Source of the DNA: Halopiger xanaduensis SH-6
Lineage (GTDB): Archaea; Halobacteriota; Halobacteria; Halobacteriales; Natrialbaceae
Direction of reading: 5' to 3'
Assembly (NCBI RefSeq): GCF_000217715.1
Contig: NC_015666.1
Coordinates: 1,252,270-1,316,269, forward strand
Length of the DNA stretch: 64,000 bases
Below the pieces are notes generated by a model. It did no database searches. It was not told where the DNA came from and saw nothing but the letters and a program-made list of their open reading frames with translations. The position numbers and the translations under genes were made by a program. Positions 32,779 through 41,336 of this stretch are shown piece after piece. The number at the start of each line of letters is the position of its first letter. Positions within the stretch are counted from its first letter, which is position 1.

Positions 32779-33449
32779 CCGACGACCGTCGCGTCATCGC
32801 ACCCGACATGGTCGGCTACGGCAACTCGGCCATGCACGACGGGTTCGACCGCTCGATCCGCGCCCAGGAGGCGATGATCGACGCCCTGCTCGCGGAGCTC
32901 GGCCTCGAGACCGTCGCGTTCGTCGGCCACGACCTCGGGGGCGGCGTCGGCCTCCGGTACGCGGCCCACGAGCCCGAGGCAGTATCGAAACTGGTGCTCT
33001 CGAACGCCGTCTGCTACGACTCGTGGCCGGTCGAGTCGATCCTCGAGCTCGGCCTGCCGGACGTCGTCGCCGATATGAGCGTCGACGATCTGCAAGACAT
33101 GCTCCGGAAACTCTACCGAAACACGCTATATGGCGACGACCCGGACGAGGAGTTCGTCGACGGCATGATCGCCCCGTGGGACTCCCAGGAGGCGAAGATT
33201 TCGCTCTCGCGGAACGCGATCGGCACGAACACGAGCCACACGGCTGAGATCGACTCTGCTGAGATTACGGCCGAGACGCTCCTGCTGTGGGGCGCGGAGG
33301 ACGAGTTCCAGCCCATCGAGTACGCCGAGCGACTCGAGGAGGACATCTCGACCGCCGAGGTCGTCGGCCTCGAGGAAGCGAACCACTGGGTGCCGGAGGA
33401 TCGGCCGGAGGCGTACGCGGAGCGGCTCGCGGCGTTCCTCGCGGACTGA
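32589..33449 (+). CDS. Alpha/beta hydrolase (haloalkane dehalogenase/epoxide hydrolase-like)
   Basis: 286 residues with an alpha/beta hydrolase fold. The oxyanion motif HGIPTSSFLW, nucleophile elbow GHDLGG with Asp as nucleophile, acid region WGAEDEF, and His in NHWVPED make up the triad (Asp-His-Asp/Glu). An Asp nucleophile is typical of haloalkane dehalogenases and epoxide hydrolases, not of esterases. ATG 32589 lies inside the run-on C-terminus of the preceding regulator and is the first sensible start. Substrate unknown. Confidence 0.88.
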   Translation: MDYDTWSDRQTATTVTVDGHDLEVAYYDEGPAEGDTGADADPVVFCHGIPTSSFLWRHAAPELTDDRRVIAPDMVGYGNSAMHDGFDRSIRAQEAMIDALLAELGLETVAFVGHDLGGGVGLRYAAHEPEAVSKLVLSNAVCYDSWPVESILELGLPDVVADMSVDDLQDMLRKLYRNTLYGDDPDEEFVDGMIAPWDSQEAKISLSRNAIGTNTSHTAEIDSAEITAETLLLWGAEDEFQPIEYAERLEEDISTAEVVGLEEANHWVPEDRPEAYAERLAAFLAD

Positions 33450-33502
33450 GTCGAAATATCGCCGGCGAAGAGCGGGCGCGGTCCGGTTTCAGCAGTCGGC
33501 GT

Positions 33503-33769
33503 TCAGCGGCGCGAATCGGCCGCCGTCGGCGTCGCGCGCTCGCCGTCGTCGGTCAGCGAGTAGACCGACTGGCGCGCGTCCCTGAACGAAACCCGTCCCT
33601 CGACCAGCCCCGCGTCGTTCAGCCGGGAGAGGGCGTCCCGGACCGTCCGTCGCGGCAGCAGCGTCTCCTCGGCGATCTCCGCCTGCGTAAGCGAGCCGTC
33701 GTACTCGAGCGCTTTGAACACGAGTTTGGCGCTCGGCGGCGTCTCGGCGAGCGTTTCGGGTGGCCCCAT
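33503..33769 (-). CDS. Small winged-helix transcription regulator
   Basis: 88-residue MarR-like/wHTH protein: PPSAKLVFKALEYDGSLTQAEIAEETLLPRRTVRDALSRLNDAGLVEGRV is a full winged helix with the recognition helix at about 40-52. Size is that of the single-domain haloarchaeal regulators. The polar tail is short. Frames upstream of ATG 33769 are basic, low-complexity and unlikely. It is convergent with the hydrolase gene. Confidence 0.82.
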   Translation of the reverse strand: MGPPETLAETPPSAKLVFKALEYDGSLTQAEIAEETLLPRRTVRDALSRLNDAGLVEGRVSFRDARQSVYSLTDDGERATPTAADSRR

Positions 33770-33875
33770 CCAGTCGTCGTACGCCTCGCACCGGTGTAAA
33801 CGGTTCCGCGACTGTGCGTCGGCGGCGAACGATCGCACTGGTCCGCTCTCCCGTCCTGACCGTCCGTCGTATCGC

Positions 33876-34640
33876 TCAGTCGTCGACGTCCTCGAGCGAG
33901 TCGTCCTCGTAGGCACCCTCATACCGGGCAAGGGTATCCCGATAGCCCTGCGCCGCGAGGTCGTAGGTCTCCCGCAGGTCCGCGATCGGCGTCTCGGTCG
34001 CGTCGACGCGCAGGTCGTTGTACGGCGGGACGACGTCGTGGGATTCGGTCGACTCGACGACGACGGCCGCGCTCTGGATCGGCAGCTCCTCGCGCTTGTC
34101 GCCGCCCTCCACGTGGCCGGCGGCCAGCGCGTCGATCAGCCGCTCGGCGAGCGGGTCGGTGTCGGTGTCCTCGGTGACGCCTGCGGGTCCGGTCGCCGGA
34201 TCGGTCGTCTCGTGGACCGCGTTCGCCTCGTAGGCCTCCGCGACCGCGTCGATCACGGCCTCGCCGGTGAGCATGTTCCCGGCGACGGTGAAGTGGTCGC
34301 CCTCGCGGTGGCCGAACCAGTCGACGCACTCCTCGCCGGAGAAGGCGAACGTGCCCGCCGAGTCGACGCCGTGGAGTTGGCGCTGGGGCGCGCCGTCGTC
34401 GGCGTTGAGCAGCGCCTCGAGGGCGTCCGCGACGGCCAGTCCATCGTCGATGTACTGAATTCCGCGCCGGCCGAGGTCGACGTTGACGAGGCTCTGGGTC
34501 GCGACGGCGCCGTTCTCGCTGGCGAACGGACAGAGCGTGCCGACGCCGGGCAAGCGGGTCGTGACGGCGACACCGAACCGTTCGTGCTCGGTTCCGTCGG
34601 GCGTCTCGTACGTCTCGTGGACGCAGATGCTGAAGGTCAT
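33876..34640 (-). CDS. DUF1028 family (Ntn-hydrolase-like) protein
   Basis: 254 residues. The N-terminal MTFSICVHE, then GVAVTTRLPGVGTLCPF, GAVATQSLVNVDLGRRGI, and GNMLTGEAVIDAVAEAYE are characteristic of DUF1028, whose fold is Ntn-hydrolase-like with an unknown substrate. The family usually begins TFSI, and here the residue after Met is Thr, which could be the autocatalytic nucleophile if Met is removed; that is inference. It is divergent from sepF. Confidence 0.88.
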   Translation of the reverse strand: MTFSICVHETYETPDGTEHERFGVAVTTRLPGVGTLCPFASENGAVATQSLVNVDLGRRGIQYIDDGLAVADALEALLNADDGAPQRQLHGVDSAGTFAFSGEECVDWFGHREGDHFTVAGNMLTGEAVIDAVAEAYEANAVHETTDPATGPAGVTEDTDTDPLAERLIDALAAGHVEGGDKREELPIQSAAVVVESTESHDVVPPYNDLRVDATETPIADLRETYDLAAQGYRDTLARYEGAYEDDSLEDVDD

Positions 34641-34846
34641 CGCTCATATTCGTGCGGGAGCATGAGGAGTAAAATTCCTCGGGTGGCAGCAACGCGTGTC
34701 GGTCTCGGTCCCGATATCGGTGGCGCCGTCGTACCGTCCGCAGCGACCGCCGCCCTCGAGCACCGGCGTTTCTCCGAGAACTTCAGTTAATTGACTGGTA
34801 GCGTCTGACGTAAGAACTATACTGACGGCCCCGGTGGATAACGCCA

Positions 34847-35209
34847 ATGGGACTCATGAGCAAAATCCTCGGCGGGGAGCAGTCCCGGACGACCGAGGAC
34901 TACGTCGAACTGAACCTCGACGACGTTGCGGCGGAGTCGGCCGACGCGGCGATGCAGGTTCACATCGCGGAGGTCGCCAACCAGACCGACGCGATCGACA
35001 TCAAAGACGCCGTTTACGACGGCGACATCGTCATCGCCGATATCACTCGCCTGCGAACGGAGGACAGCACGGTCGAACACATCGTCGACGAACTCCGGCA
35101 GGTCGCCCGCGAGGTCGACGGCGACATCGTCCGCAAGGGCGACGATCAGATGATCATCACGCCGACCGGCGTCCGCGTCAGCCGGGAGAAGCTCGGGCAA
35201 TCGGCCTGA
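34847..35209 (+). CDS. sepF: Archaeal SepF cell-division protein
   Basis: 120 residues, DUF552/SepF fold. Amphipathic N-terminus (MGLMSKILGG) binds the membrane; the conserved core runs DYVELNLDD ... QVHIAEVANQTDAIDIKDAVYDGDIVIADITRL ... VDELRQVAREVDGDIVRKGDDQMIITPTGV. SepF anchors FtsZ rings to the membrane and is essential for division in haloarchaea. Slightly shorter than bacterial SepF, as usual in archaea. It has its own promoter region upstream (34641-34846) and no FtsZ gene near. Confidence 0.95.
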   Translation: MGLMSKILGGEQSRTTEDYVELNLDDVAAESADAAMQVHIAEVANQTDAIDIKDAVYDGDIVIADITRLRTEDSTVEHIVDELRQVAREVDGDIVRKGDDQMIITPTGVRVSREKLGQSA

Positions 35210-35230
35210 ACAACTGCCCCGCGTCTGACC

Positions 35231-36223
35231 TCACGGGTCGGTTCGATTTCGCTCTCTTTTCGCTCCCGGTTCCGAACCCCTCTCCGATCCCGTACTCGAG
35301 TCCGTCGAGTCTACGCCGTCCCCACCTCCGCGGACGTACCGTCGGAGCGTCGCCTCGAGCGCGTCCGGATCGTCGATAACGGACCGATCGCAGCGGATCG
35401 CCGGTTTCCATCGGCGCCGTCGCTCGAGGACGAGTTCGTCGTCGGTCAGCCGAACGTCCCCGATGCGATCCCAGGGAACGAGGCTCTTGTAAGCGGGTTG
35501 CATCGAGGGGACGACGACCAGCCCCGCGTCGGCGACGCGAAACTCGCCGCGCGAGAAGTCGGGCGCGTCGGCCTCGTAGGCGAGGGGGATAATGCTGATC
35601 GGGACGCGGACGGTGTCGTCGTCCCACAACTCCGTCGGAAGCCCCTGCAGGACGAACGTGACCCCGACGACGAAGAGTATCACGAAGGGGTGGAGGTCGC
35701 CGAACGCGAGGTAGCATCCGGCACCGACGACGAAACAGGCGAGTCCCCAGCCGAGCAGCGTGTAGTCCGGGCCGCTCAACTCCCACGTCCAGCTCGCGAC
35801 GGGGTCGCCGACGACCGAGTCAACGTCGCTGTCGCGGGCGATAGCCCCGAGGAGCCAGCCGGCGAGCGTCGCGCCAACCGCCGCGAGGGCAGCCGGGAGC
35901 AACCGCCAGTCCGTGCCGACGATATCGGCTCGGGCCAGCAGCCAGACCGCGGCCCCCAGCGCGACCGCGGGCAGACAGCACACCGCGATCGGCCACCGCA
36001 GCGACCCCAGCCGTACCGCCGTCTCCGGGTGCGACCACGCGACGATCGCTCCGATCAAGAGCCCGGCGGTGAAGACGCTCGGCAGCAACGAGAGGAGCGC
36101 GCCGCTCGAGGCGTCCCCGACGACCAGCGCGAGCGCGACGACGCCGGTCAGCAGCGCACCGATGTACGCACCGACGGCCGCCTGGTATTCGACGCCGGGA
36201 TCGACGGCTGTGCTCGAGGACAT
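35231..36223 (-). CDS. Membrane protein with C-terminal PH-like domain
   Basis: 330 residues; unrecognised. Six or so membrane helices (about 20-190), then a soluble part where GEFRVADAGLVVVPSMQPAYKSLVPWDRIGDVRLTDDELVLERRRRWKPAIRCD looks like a PH-type beta fold (bPH2-like), and a Ser/Asp-rich tail. The order helices-then-PH fold is common in membrane-anchored haloarchaeal orphans. Convergent with sepF, 21 bases apart. Function unknown. Confidence 0.72.
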   Translation of the reverse strand: MSSSTAVDPGVEYQAAVGAYIGALLTGVVALALVVGDASSGALLSLLPSVFTAGLLIGAIVAWSHPETAVRLGSLRWPIAVCCLPAVALGAAVWLLARADIVGTDWRLLPAALAAVGATLAGWLLGAIARDSDVDSVVGDPVASWTWELSGPDYTLLGWGLACFVVGAGCYLAFGDLHPFVILFVVGVTFVLQGLPTELWDDDTVRVPISIIPLAYEADAPDFSRGEFRVADAGLVVVPSMQPAYKSLVPWDRIGDVRLTDDELVLERRRRWKPAIRCDRSVIDDPDALEATLRRYVRGGGDGVDSTDSSTGSERGSEPGAKRERNRTDP

Positions 36224-36689
36224 TGCGGATCAGTCGTGTGGATATCGTGTCACTAGCTGCGGGCTTGTAGCTGTCGTCCCGTTTCCGCTCGAGAACGCGG
36301 ATCTGGACAGGTGACGGCATTCGGACAGTTCGAAAGGCAGATATTGCCGCATACGGTGATGGAGTCGCCAATTTCCAAATCGCCCGGACGACGGCCGTAC
36401 CGTTCGTCGCGTTTCGAGCGCTAGATAAAGGCGGTTCGCATGAAGGGTAAGCGTCCTGTCAGTAGTGCCGCCGGCTCGCTGCCGTCGTCCCGGAGCTACG
36501 GTACGACTTACCCGTACGCGCAGGTGAAAGGGGGTCGCCCGACAAGCGACGCCTACGGATGACTACGCGACAGACACGCCGCCGGACGGGGGTCGCGCCC
36601 GCGTTGCCGTCGGCCCGCTCGGTAGCGACCCCGCGGCGGCCGCAGCGTCGAACGACACGAACCGATCGATGGCGGAGGGGTGATCGGCC
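36224..36689. promoter_or_regulatory. Long leader region before the siroheme reductase
   Basis: 466 bases without a certain gene. A TATA-like ctagataaag at 36421-36430 would start a transcript near 36450, giving a leader of about 240 bases. A Shine-Dalgarno ggaggggtga at 36674-36683 precedes GTG 36690. Two Arg/Ser-rich frames (36440-36562 and 36559-36693) chain by ATGA and GTGA overlaps but look non-halophilic. The leader may carry regulatory structure. Confidence 0.35.
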
Positions 36690-39101
36690 GTGAGCGACGG
36701 TCCGACGGTCGTCTCCCCCGACTGGCTCGAGACGCACCGCGATGACGACGGAGTAGTCGTCGTCGACGTCCGCGAGGCCCGCGACTACGCGGAACTGGGC
36801 CACGTTCCGGGCGCGGTTAACGTCCCAACCGAGGTGTTCCGCGATCCGAGCAGCGTCGCCGCCGGAAAACTTCCCGCGGCCGACGACTTCGCTGCCCTCA
36901 TGCGGGAGGCCGGCATCCGCGAGGGCGACGCCGTCGTCGCCGTCGACGACGCCAACGGCGTCAACGCGGCCCGCTTTCTGCTCACCGCGATCGTCTACGG
37001 CCACGACGGCCCGCTGTACCTACTCGACGGCGGCCTCGAGGCCTGGCTCGAGGCGGGCGGCAACCTCTCGGACGAGGACCCCGACCCCGAGCCGACGAAC
37101 TACGAAGCCGAACGGGACGCCGGCGCGCCGCTGGTCGACCGCGCTGGCGTCGAGGAAGCGGTCGAGGGCGACGCGGTCGTCGTCGACACCCGGACGGCCG
37201 CCGAGTACGACCAGTCTCACATCCCCGGCGCGGTGCAACTGGGCTGGGAGGACCTGCTCGAGGAGTCGGGGCGGCTGAAACCCGAGGCCGAACTCGAGGA
37301 ACTGTTGGCCGACCGCGGCATCACCCGCGACGAGCGGATCGTCCTCTACTGTAACACTGCACGGCGACTCAGCCACACCTTCGTCGTCCTCCGAGACCTC
37401 GGCTACGAGAACGTCGAGTTCTACGAGGGCAGTCTGACGGATTGGGTCCGCGCCGAGGCACCCGAATGGGACCCCGTCGAACTCAAGGAGCAAGTGCGGG
37501 CCTACTCGAGGGGCGGCGGCTTCGAGGCGATGGTCGAGGAGTTGGGCGACGACGTGCTCAATCGGCTGAAGCTCATCGGGCTCTACCACCAGAAGCAGCG
37601 GGGCTACTTCATGCTCCGGACCCGCGCCCCGGGCGGGATCCTCACCGCCGAGCAGGCCCGGACGATCGGCGAGGTCGCCGACGAGTTCGCCCGCGCCCCC
37701 GACGAGTACGGCGGCGCCGATCAGAACCCCGTCTTCGGCGACGGCTTCCTCGACGCGACCACCCGGCAAGACATTCAGATGCACTGGATCGAGATCGAGG
37801 ACGTCGCCGAAATCTGGGACCGCTACGACGCGGTCGGCCTCGAGACCATGCAGGCCTGCGGCAACTCGGTGCGCAACGTCGTCGGCTGCCCCGCCTCGGG
37901 GATCGACCCGGACGAGACCGTCGACGTCCAGCCGGTCGTCGAGCGGGTCAGCCAGCGGTTCCTCGGTGACCACCACTACGCGAACCTCCCGCGGAAGTTC
38001 AAGGTCAGCGTCACTGGCTGTCACGAGAACTGCGCCCGCGCGCAGATCCAGGACCTCGGGCTGACGCCCGCCCGGAAGGACGGCCGCGAGGGGTTCGTCG
38101 CGCAGGTCGGCGGCGGCCTCTCGGACGGCCCGCGGATCGCTAGCGACATCGACCTGTTCGTCGACCCCGAGGACGTCGACGATCTCGTCGCCGCGATGGC
38201 CGACCTGTTCATGGACCACGGTAGCTACCTCGATACGGCCGTCAACCGGCTTCGTTTCCTCGTCGAAGAATTGGGGCCCGAAACGTTCCGCGAGGAACTC
38301 GAGACCTACGCCGATTTCACGTTCGAATCTGCCGCGGATGCCGAGCGCCTGACGACCGACTACCGCGGCGACCACGTCGGGGTCCACGAGCAGGCCGACG
38401 GCCGCTCCTACGTCGGGTTGAACGTCCCGACCGGGCGGATGGGTGGCGACGACCTCGCGGAACTGGCCGCTCTCGCCGACGAGTTGGGCGGCGGCGAACT
38501 GCGACTGACGCCCAACCAGAACGTCCTCGTTCCCCACCTCGGGGACGATGACCTCGAGCGGTTCCTCGAGCACCCGCTGCTCGAGCGGTACAGCCCCGAT
38601 CCGGGCCCGTTCACGCGCGGGATCGTCACCTGCACGGGCCGGGAGTTCTGCAACTACGGGATCATCGAGACGAAGAATCGCGCGGTCAAGTGGGCTCGCC
38701 AGTTGGACGAGTGGGCCGAAGAAGTCGGCATCGCGGACGACCACGACGCGATTCGAGTCCACATGTCCGGCTGCGCGGCCTCCTGTGCCCAGCCCCAGTT
38801 GGGCGACTTCGGACTGCGCGGCGAGGTCTACCGCGACGACTTCGAGTCCGGTCGCGCAGCGGACATGGGGCTGGGCGGCGATCTCGGCGACGACCAGTTC
38901 ATCGACTGGCTCGTCGGCAAGATCCCGATCGAGGACGTGCCGAGCGTCATCGAGGCGACGGTGCAGGCCTACGAGGACGACCGCGAGCCCGACGAGTCGT
39001 TTGCCGAGTGGACAAACCGCACGTCGAACGCGGACCTGCGCGAGATCATCGCCGAACAGCCGGCGCGCGATCCGCCGGCGATCGGGACGGAGGTGAGCTG
39101 A
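36690..39101 (+). CDS. Tandem rhodanese-siroheme sulfite/nitrite reductase fusion
   Basis: 803 residues, GTG start with good Shine-Dalgarno. Two rhodanese domains (about 1-125 and 140-270): the first lacks the catalytic Cys, the second has it (Cys221 in VLYCNTARR). Then the nitrite/sulfite reductase core, two ferredoxin-like halves and siroheme/4Fe-4S domains. Cluster ligands are Cys648 and Cys654 (CTGREFC) and Cys695 and Cys699 (CAASC); GCHENCARAQ lies in the first half. It reduces sulfite or nitrite by six electrons. The next gene starts one base after its stop and probably feeds it electrons. Length is well above the usual 550-600 because of the rhodanese part. Confidence 0.92.
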   Translation: MSDGPTVVSPDWLETHRDDDGVVVVDVREARDYAELGHVPGAVNVPTEVFRDPSSVAAGKLPAADDFAALMREAGIREGDAVVAVDDANGVNAARFLLTAIVYGHDGPLYLLDGGLEAWLEAGGNLSDEDPDPEPTNYEAERDAGAPLVDRAGVEEAVEGDAVVVDTRTAAEYDQSHIPGAVQLGWEDLLEESGRLKPEAELEELLADRGITRDERIVLYCNTARRLSHTFVVLRDLGYENVEFYEGSLTDWVRAEAPEWDPVELKEQVRAYSRGGGFEAMVEELGDDVLNRLKLIGLYHQKQRGYFMLRTRAPGGILTAEQARTIGEVADEFARAPDEYGGADQNPVFGDGFLDATTRQDIQMHWIEIEDVAEIWDRYDAVGLETMQACGNSVRNVVGCPASGIDPDETVDVQPVVERVSQRFLGDHHYANLPRKFKVSVTGCHENCARAQIQDLGLTPARKDGREGFVAQVGGGLSDGPRIASDIDLFVDPEDVDDLVAAMADLFMDHGSYLDTAVNRLRFLVEELGPETFREELETYADFTFESAADAERLTTDYRGDHVGVHEQADGRSYVGLNVPTGRMGGDDLAELAALADELGGGELRLTPNQNVLVPHLGDDDLERFLEHPLLERYSPDPGPFTRGIVTCTGREFCNYGIIETKNRAVKWARQLDEWAEEVGIADDHDAIRVHMSGCAASCAQPQLGDFGLRGEVYRDDFESGRAADMGLGGDLGDDQFIDWLVGKIPIEDVPSVIEATVQAYEDDREPDESFAEWTNRTSNADLREIIAEQPARDPPAIGTEVS

Positions 39102-39102
39102 G

Positions 39103-40359
39103 ATGTCGGGAGCGAATCAGCCGCGGGTTCCCGATCCGAACGGATCGACGAAATCGCCGAAGGGCGTCGGAAACGACCCGCGAGAGCAGAATCCCGACGT
39201 CGAGGAAGCGCCGGGCAAGATCTGGTTCCGCGATTTGGACGAGGCCGTCATCGAGGCGGATCGCTGCATCCAGTGTGCCTCCTGCGTCGCGGCCTGTCCC
39301 TCGGACTCCATCGGCATCGACGCCGAGGAGAAACGACCCACGCTGGTCAAGATGTGTACCGGCTGTTCGCGCTGCTGGGACTTCTGTCCCCGCAGCGGAC
39401 TCCGCTACGAGCGCGCCCTCGAGTTGCTCGACCAAGAGCGGTCGCTCGCGGAGCCCGAAACGTACGCTGCGCGGGCGACCGACGCGGCCGCTGACGCCGG
39501 CCAGGACGGCGGCGCCGTGACCGCGCTGCTGGCCGAGCTGCTCGCAGCCGGCGAGATCGACGGGGCCGTCGTCGCGCGCGAGAGCGAGGACGAACCGTTG
39601 CGCGGCGAGGCGTTCCTCGCGACCTCCCATGCGGACCTACTCGAGGCTGGCGGGAGTATCTACACACAGACGATGGGGCTGGGGCAGATCGACGACCTGC
39701 TCGCCGATGCGGATCTGGGGCCAAACCCCGACCTCGCGCTCGTCGGCACCCCCTGCGTGATCCAGGGGGCGACCGCTCTCGACCGCTACGGCCACGAGCC
39801 GGCCGATCCGATCGCGCTGACGGTCGCGCTGATGTGCACCCGCACCTTCGAGCACGAACGACTGCTCTCGCAGATCGAGTCGTACGACGTCGATCCCGAG
39901 GCGGTCGAGAAACTCGACATCAGGGACGGCACCCTCGCCGCCTTCGACGACGACGGCGAGATCCTGCTCGAGACCGACGTCGAGGAGTTCGACGCGGCGG
40001 GGCTGCGGGGCTGCGACGAGTGCGCGGACTTCGTCGGCGGCGCGGCCGACATCAGCGCCGGCAACGTCGGCAGCGAGGACGGCTACTCGACCGTCGTCGT
40101 CCGCACCGAGAACGGGCGAGACGTGTGGAGGGAGGCCGCCGACGGGCTCGAGACGACCGAAATCGACCGGCCCGAGGCGCTCGAGAAGATCGCCGCCTGG
40201 AACGAGCGGCGCGCGAAGTCGATCCTGCCGCGGGAGTTCGACCCCGAGGCCGAGATCGGTATCACGTACGAGCGCCACCGCGAGGCCTACGACGGCACCG
40301 ACCGCGAGCCGCAGCCGCTGAACCCGGCGCGGGTTCACCAGTACGAGGAGTGGTGTTAG
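39103..40359 (+). CDS. F420 hydrogenase/dehydrogenase beta-subunit-like Fe-S flavoprotein
   Basis: 418 residues of the FrhB/FpoF family. Two [4Fe-4S] motifs near the N-terminus: Cys55/58/61/65 (CIQCASCVAACP) and Cys85/88/91/95 (CTGCSRCWDFCP). Then the FrhB N- and C-terminal domains with GGAVTALLAELL, SIYTQTMGLG, VGTPCVIQGATAL and RGCDECADFVGGAADISAGNVG. The family binds FAD and passes electrons between F420H2 and Fe-S clusters. Shine-Dalgarno ggaggtgag at 39089-39097, one-base gap from the reductase: clearly one operon. Together they resemble a split F420H2-dependent sulfite reductase. Confidence 0.92.
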   Translation: MSGANQPRVPDPNGSTKSPKGVGNDPREQNPDVEEAPGKIWFRDLDEAVIEADRCIQCASCVAACPSDSIGIDAEEKRPTLVKMCTGCSRCWDFCPRSGLRYERALELLDQERSLAEPETYAARATDAAADAGQDGGAVTALLAELLAAGEIDGAVVARESEDEPLRGEAFLATSHADLLEAGGSIYTQTMGLGQIDDLLADADLGPNPDLALVGTPCVIQGATALDRYGHEPADPIALTVALMCTRTFEHERLLSQIESYDVDPEAVEKLDIRDGTLAAFDDDGEILLETDVEEFDAAGLRGCDECADFVGGAADISAGNVGSEDGYSTVVVRTENGRDVWREAADGLETTEIDRPEALEKIAAWNERRAKSILPREFDPEAEIGITYERHREAYDGTDREPQPLNPARVHQYEEWC

Positions 40360-40501
40360 GGCGGTAACCGGCGGTTGCGAGCGGCGGCGTTCGAGCTGAC
40401 GTACGGACTCGAGGGTGAAATCGCTCGAGCCGATCCGAGAATTTTCACGGCGCGGGAATTCCCAGTGCCGGTTATGACCGGAACGGCCCGTACTAGCAGC
40501 T

Positions 40502-41167
40502 ATGACGGGCTTTCGCGCAACCGTCGTGGTCCACGACCCGCAGGACTGCCCGGTCGCCACCGTGTCGTCCGACGTCGGGGAGGCGATCGATTCGGTCACC
40601 CGCACTCGCGGAACGGGAGCGACGGGCGAGACGGTCGTCGAGGAGTTCGGCGTCCCGGCTGGCGACGCCGTCGAGGTCGGCGCCGCCGAATCGGGGACCG
40701 ACGTCGACCTGGAACCGGTCCAATCGAACGACCGCGAGGCGGTGTACCGATTCGAACGGGAGAGTACGAACGACTGCGCTTGCGAGATCGTCGAGGGAAC
40801 GGGAACGCCGCTCTCCTCGGTCCGGGCGCAGGACGGCTCCCTGCTGCTCTCGTTCCGCACCTTCGAACTCGAGGAGGTCGCCGCCATCGTCGACGAGCTC
40901 CGGGAGCGGTTCGACGGCGTCCTCGTCGAGGACCTCGCGCAGGATCACGAGGACGGTTCGACCGACCCGGTGATCGTCGATCGGGAGGTGTTGACCGCGC
41001 GCCAGCGGGAAATCCTCGAGACGGCCCACGAGATGGGTTACTTCGAGTATCCCAAGGGCGCGAACGCGACCGACGTCGCGGCGGAACTGGGCGTCGCGCG
41101 CTCGACGTTCTCCGAGCATCTGGCGGCCGCTCAGACGAAGCTGATGAACGAGATCCTCGACAAATAA
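40502..41167 (+). CDS. Bacterio-opsin activator-type HTH regulator
   Basis: 221 residues. C-terminal HTH_10 domain: LTARQREILETAHEMGYFEYPKGANATDVAAELGVARSTFSEHLAAAQTKLM, a near-perfect match to the Bat/DmsR family. The N-terminal half (1-150) is a ligand or interaction domain with CACEIVEG and no clear relative. It is separated from the siroheme reductase operon by 142 bases on the same strand; related regulators control anaerobic or redox genes, so it may regulate this operon. Confidence 0.9.
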   Translation: MTGFRATVVVHDPQDCPVATVSSDVGEAIDSVTRTRGTGATGETVVEEFGVPAGDAVEVGAAESGTDVDLEPVQSNDREAVYRFERESTNDCACEIVEGTGTPLSSVRAQDGSLLLSFRTFELEEVAAIVDELRERFDGVLVEDLAQDHEDGSTDPVIVDREVLTARQREILETAHEMGYFEYPKGANATDVAAELGVARSTFSEHLAAAQTKLMNEILDK

Positions 41168-41336
41168 CCACTAAAAACCGTTTCTGCGACCGATATTTAT
41201 ACATATGTCTACCGTCCCGTCAGGTAACTCCTCGCAGTCCTTCGCCACCGCGAGCTAAAACGGTACATCGGACGCGTTCGGGCGTCACGAGCGAACAAAC
41301 GACAATACTTTTCCATCGGGGTGCGAAATTGCGTGT

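Noticed and set aside
41193-41258. 17-codon frame right after a strong TATA-like box before citrate synthase
   Set aside because: The box directly abuts the ATG, so the transcript would start downstream of it; more likely a promoter for citZ.
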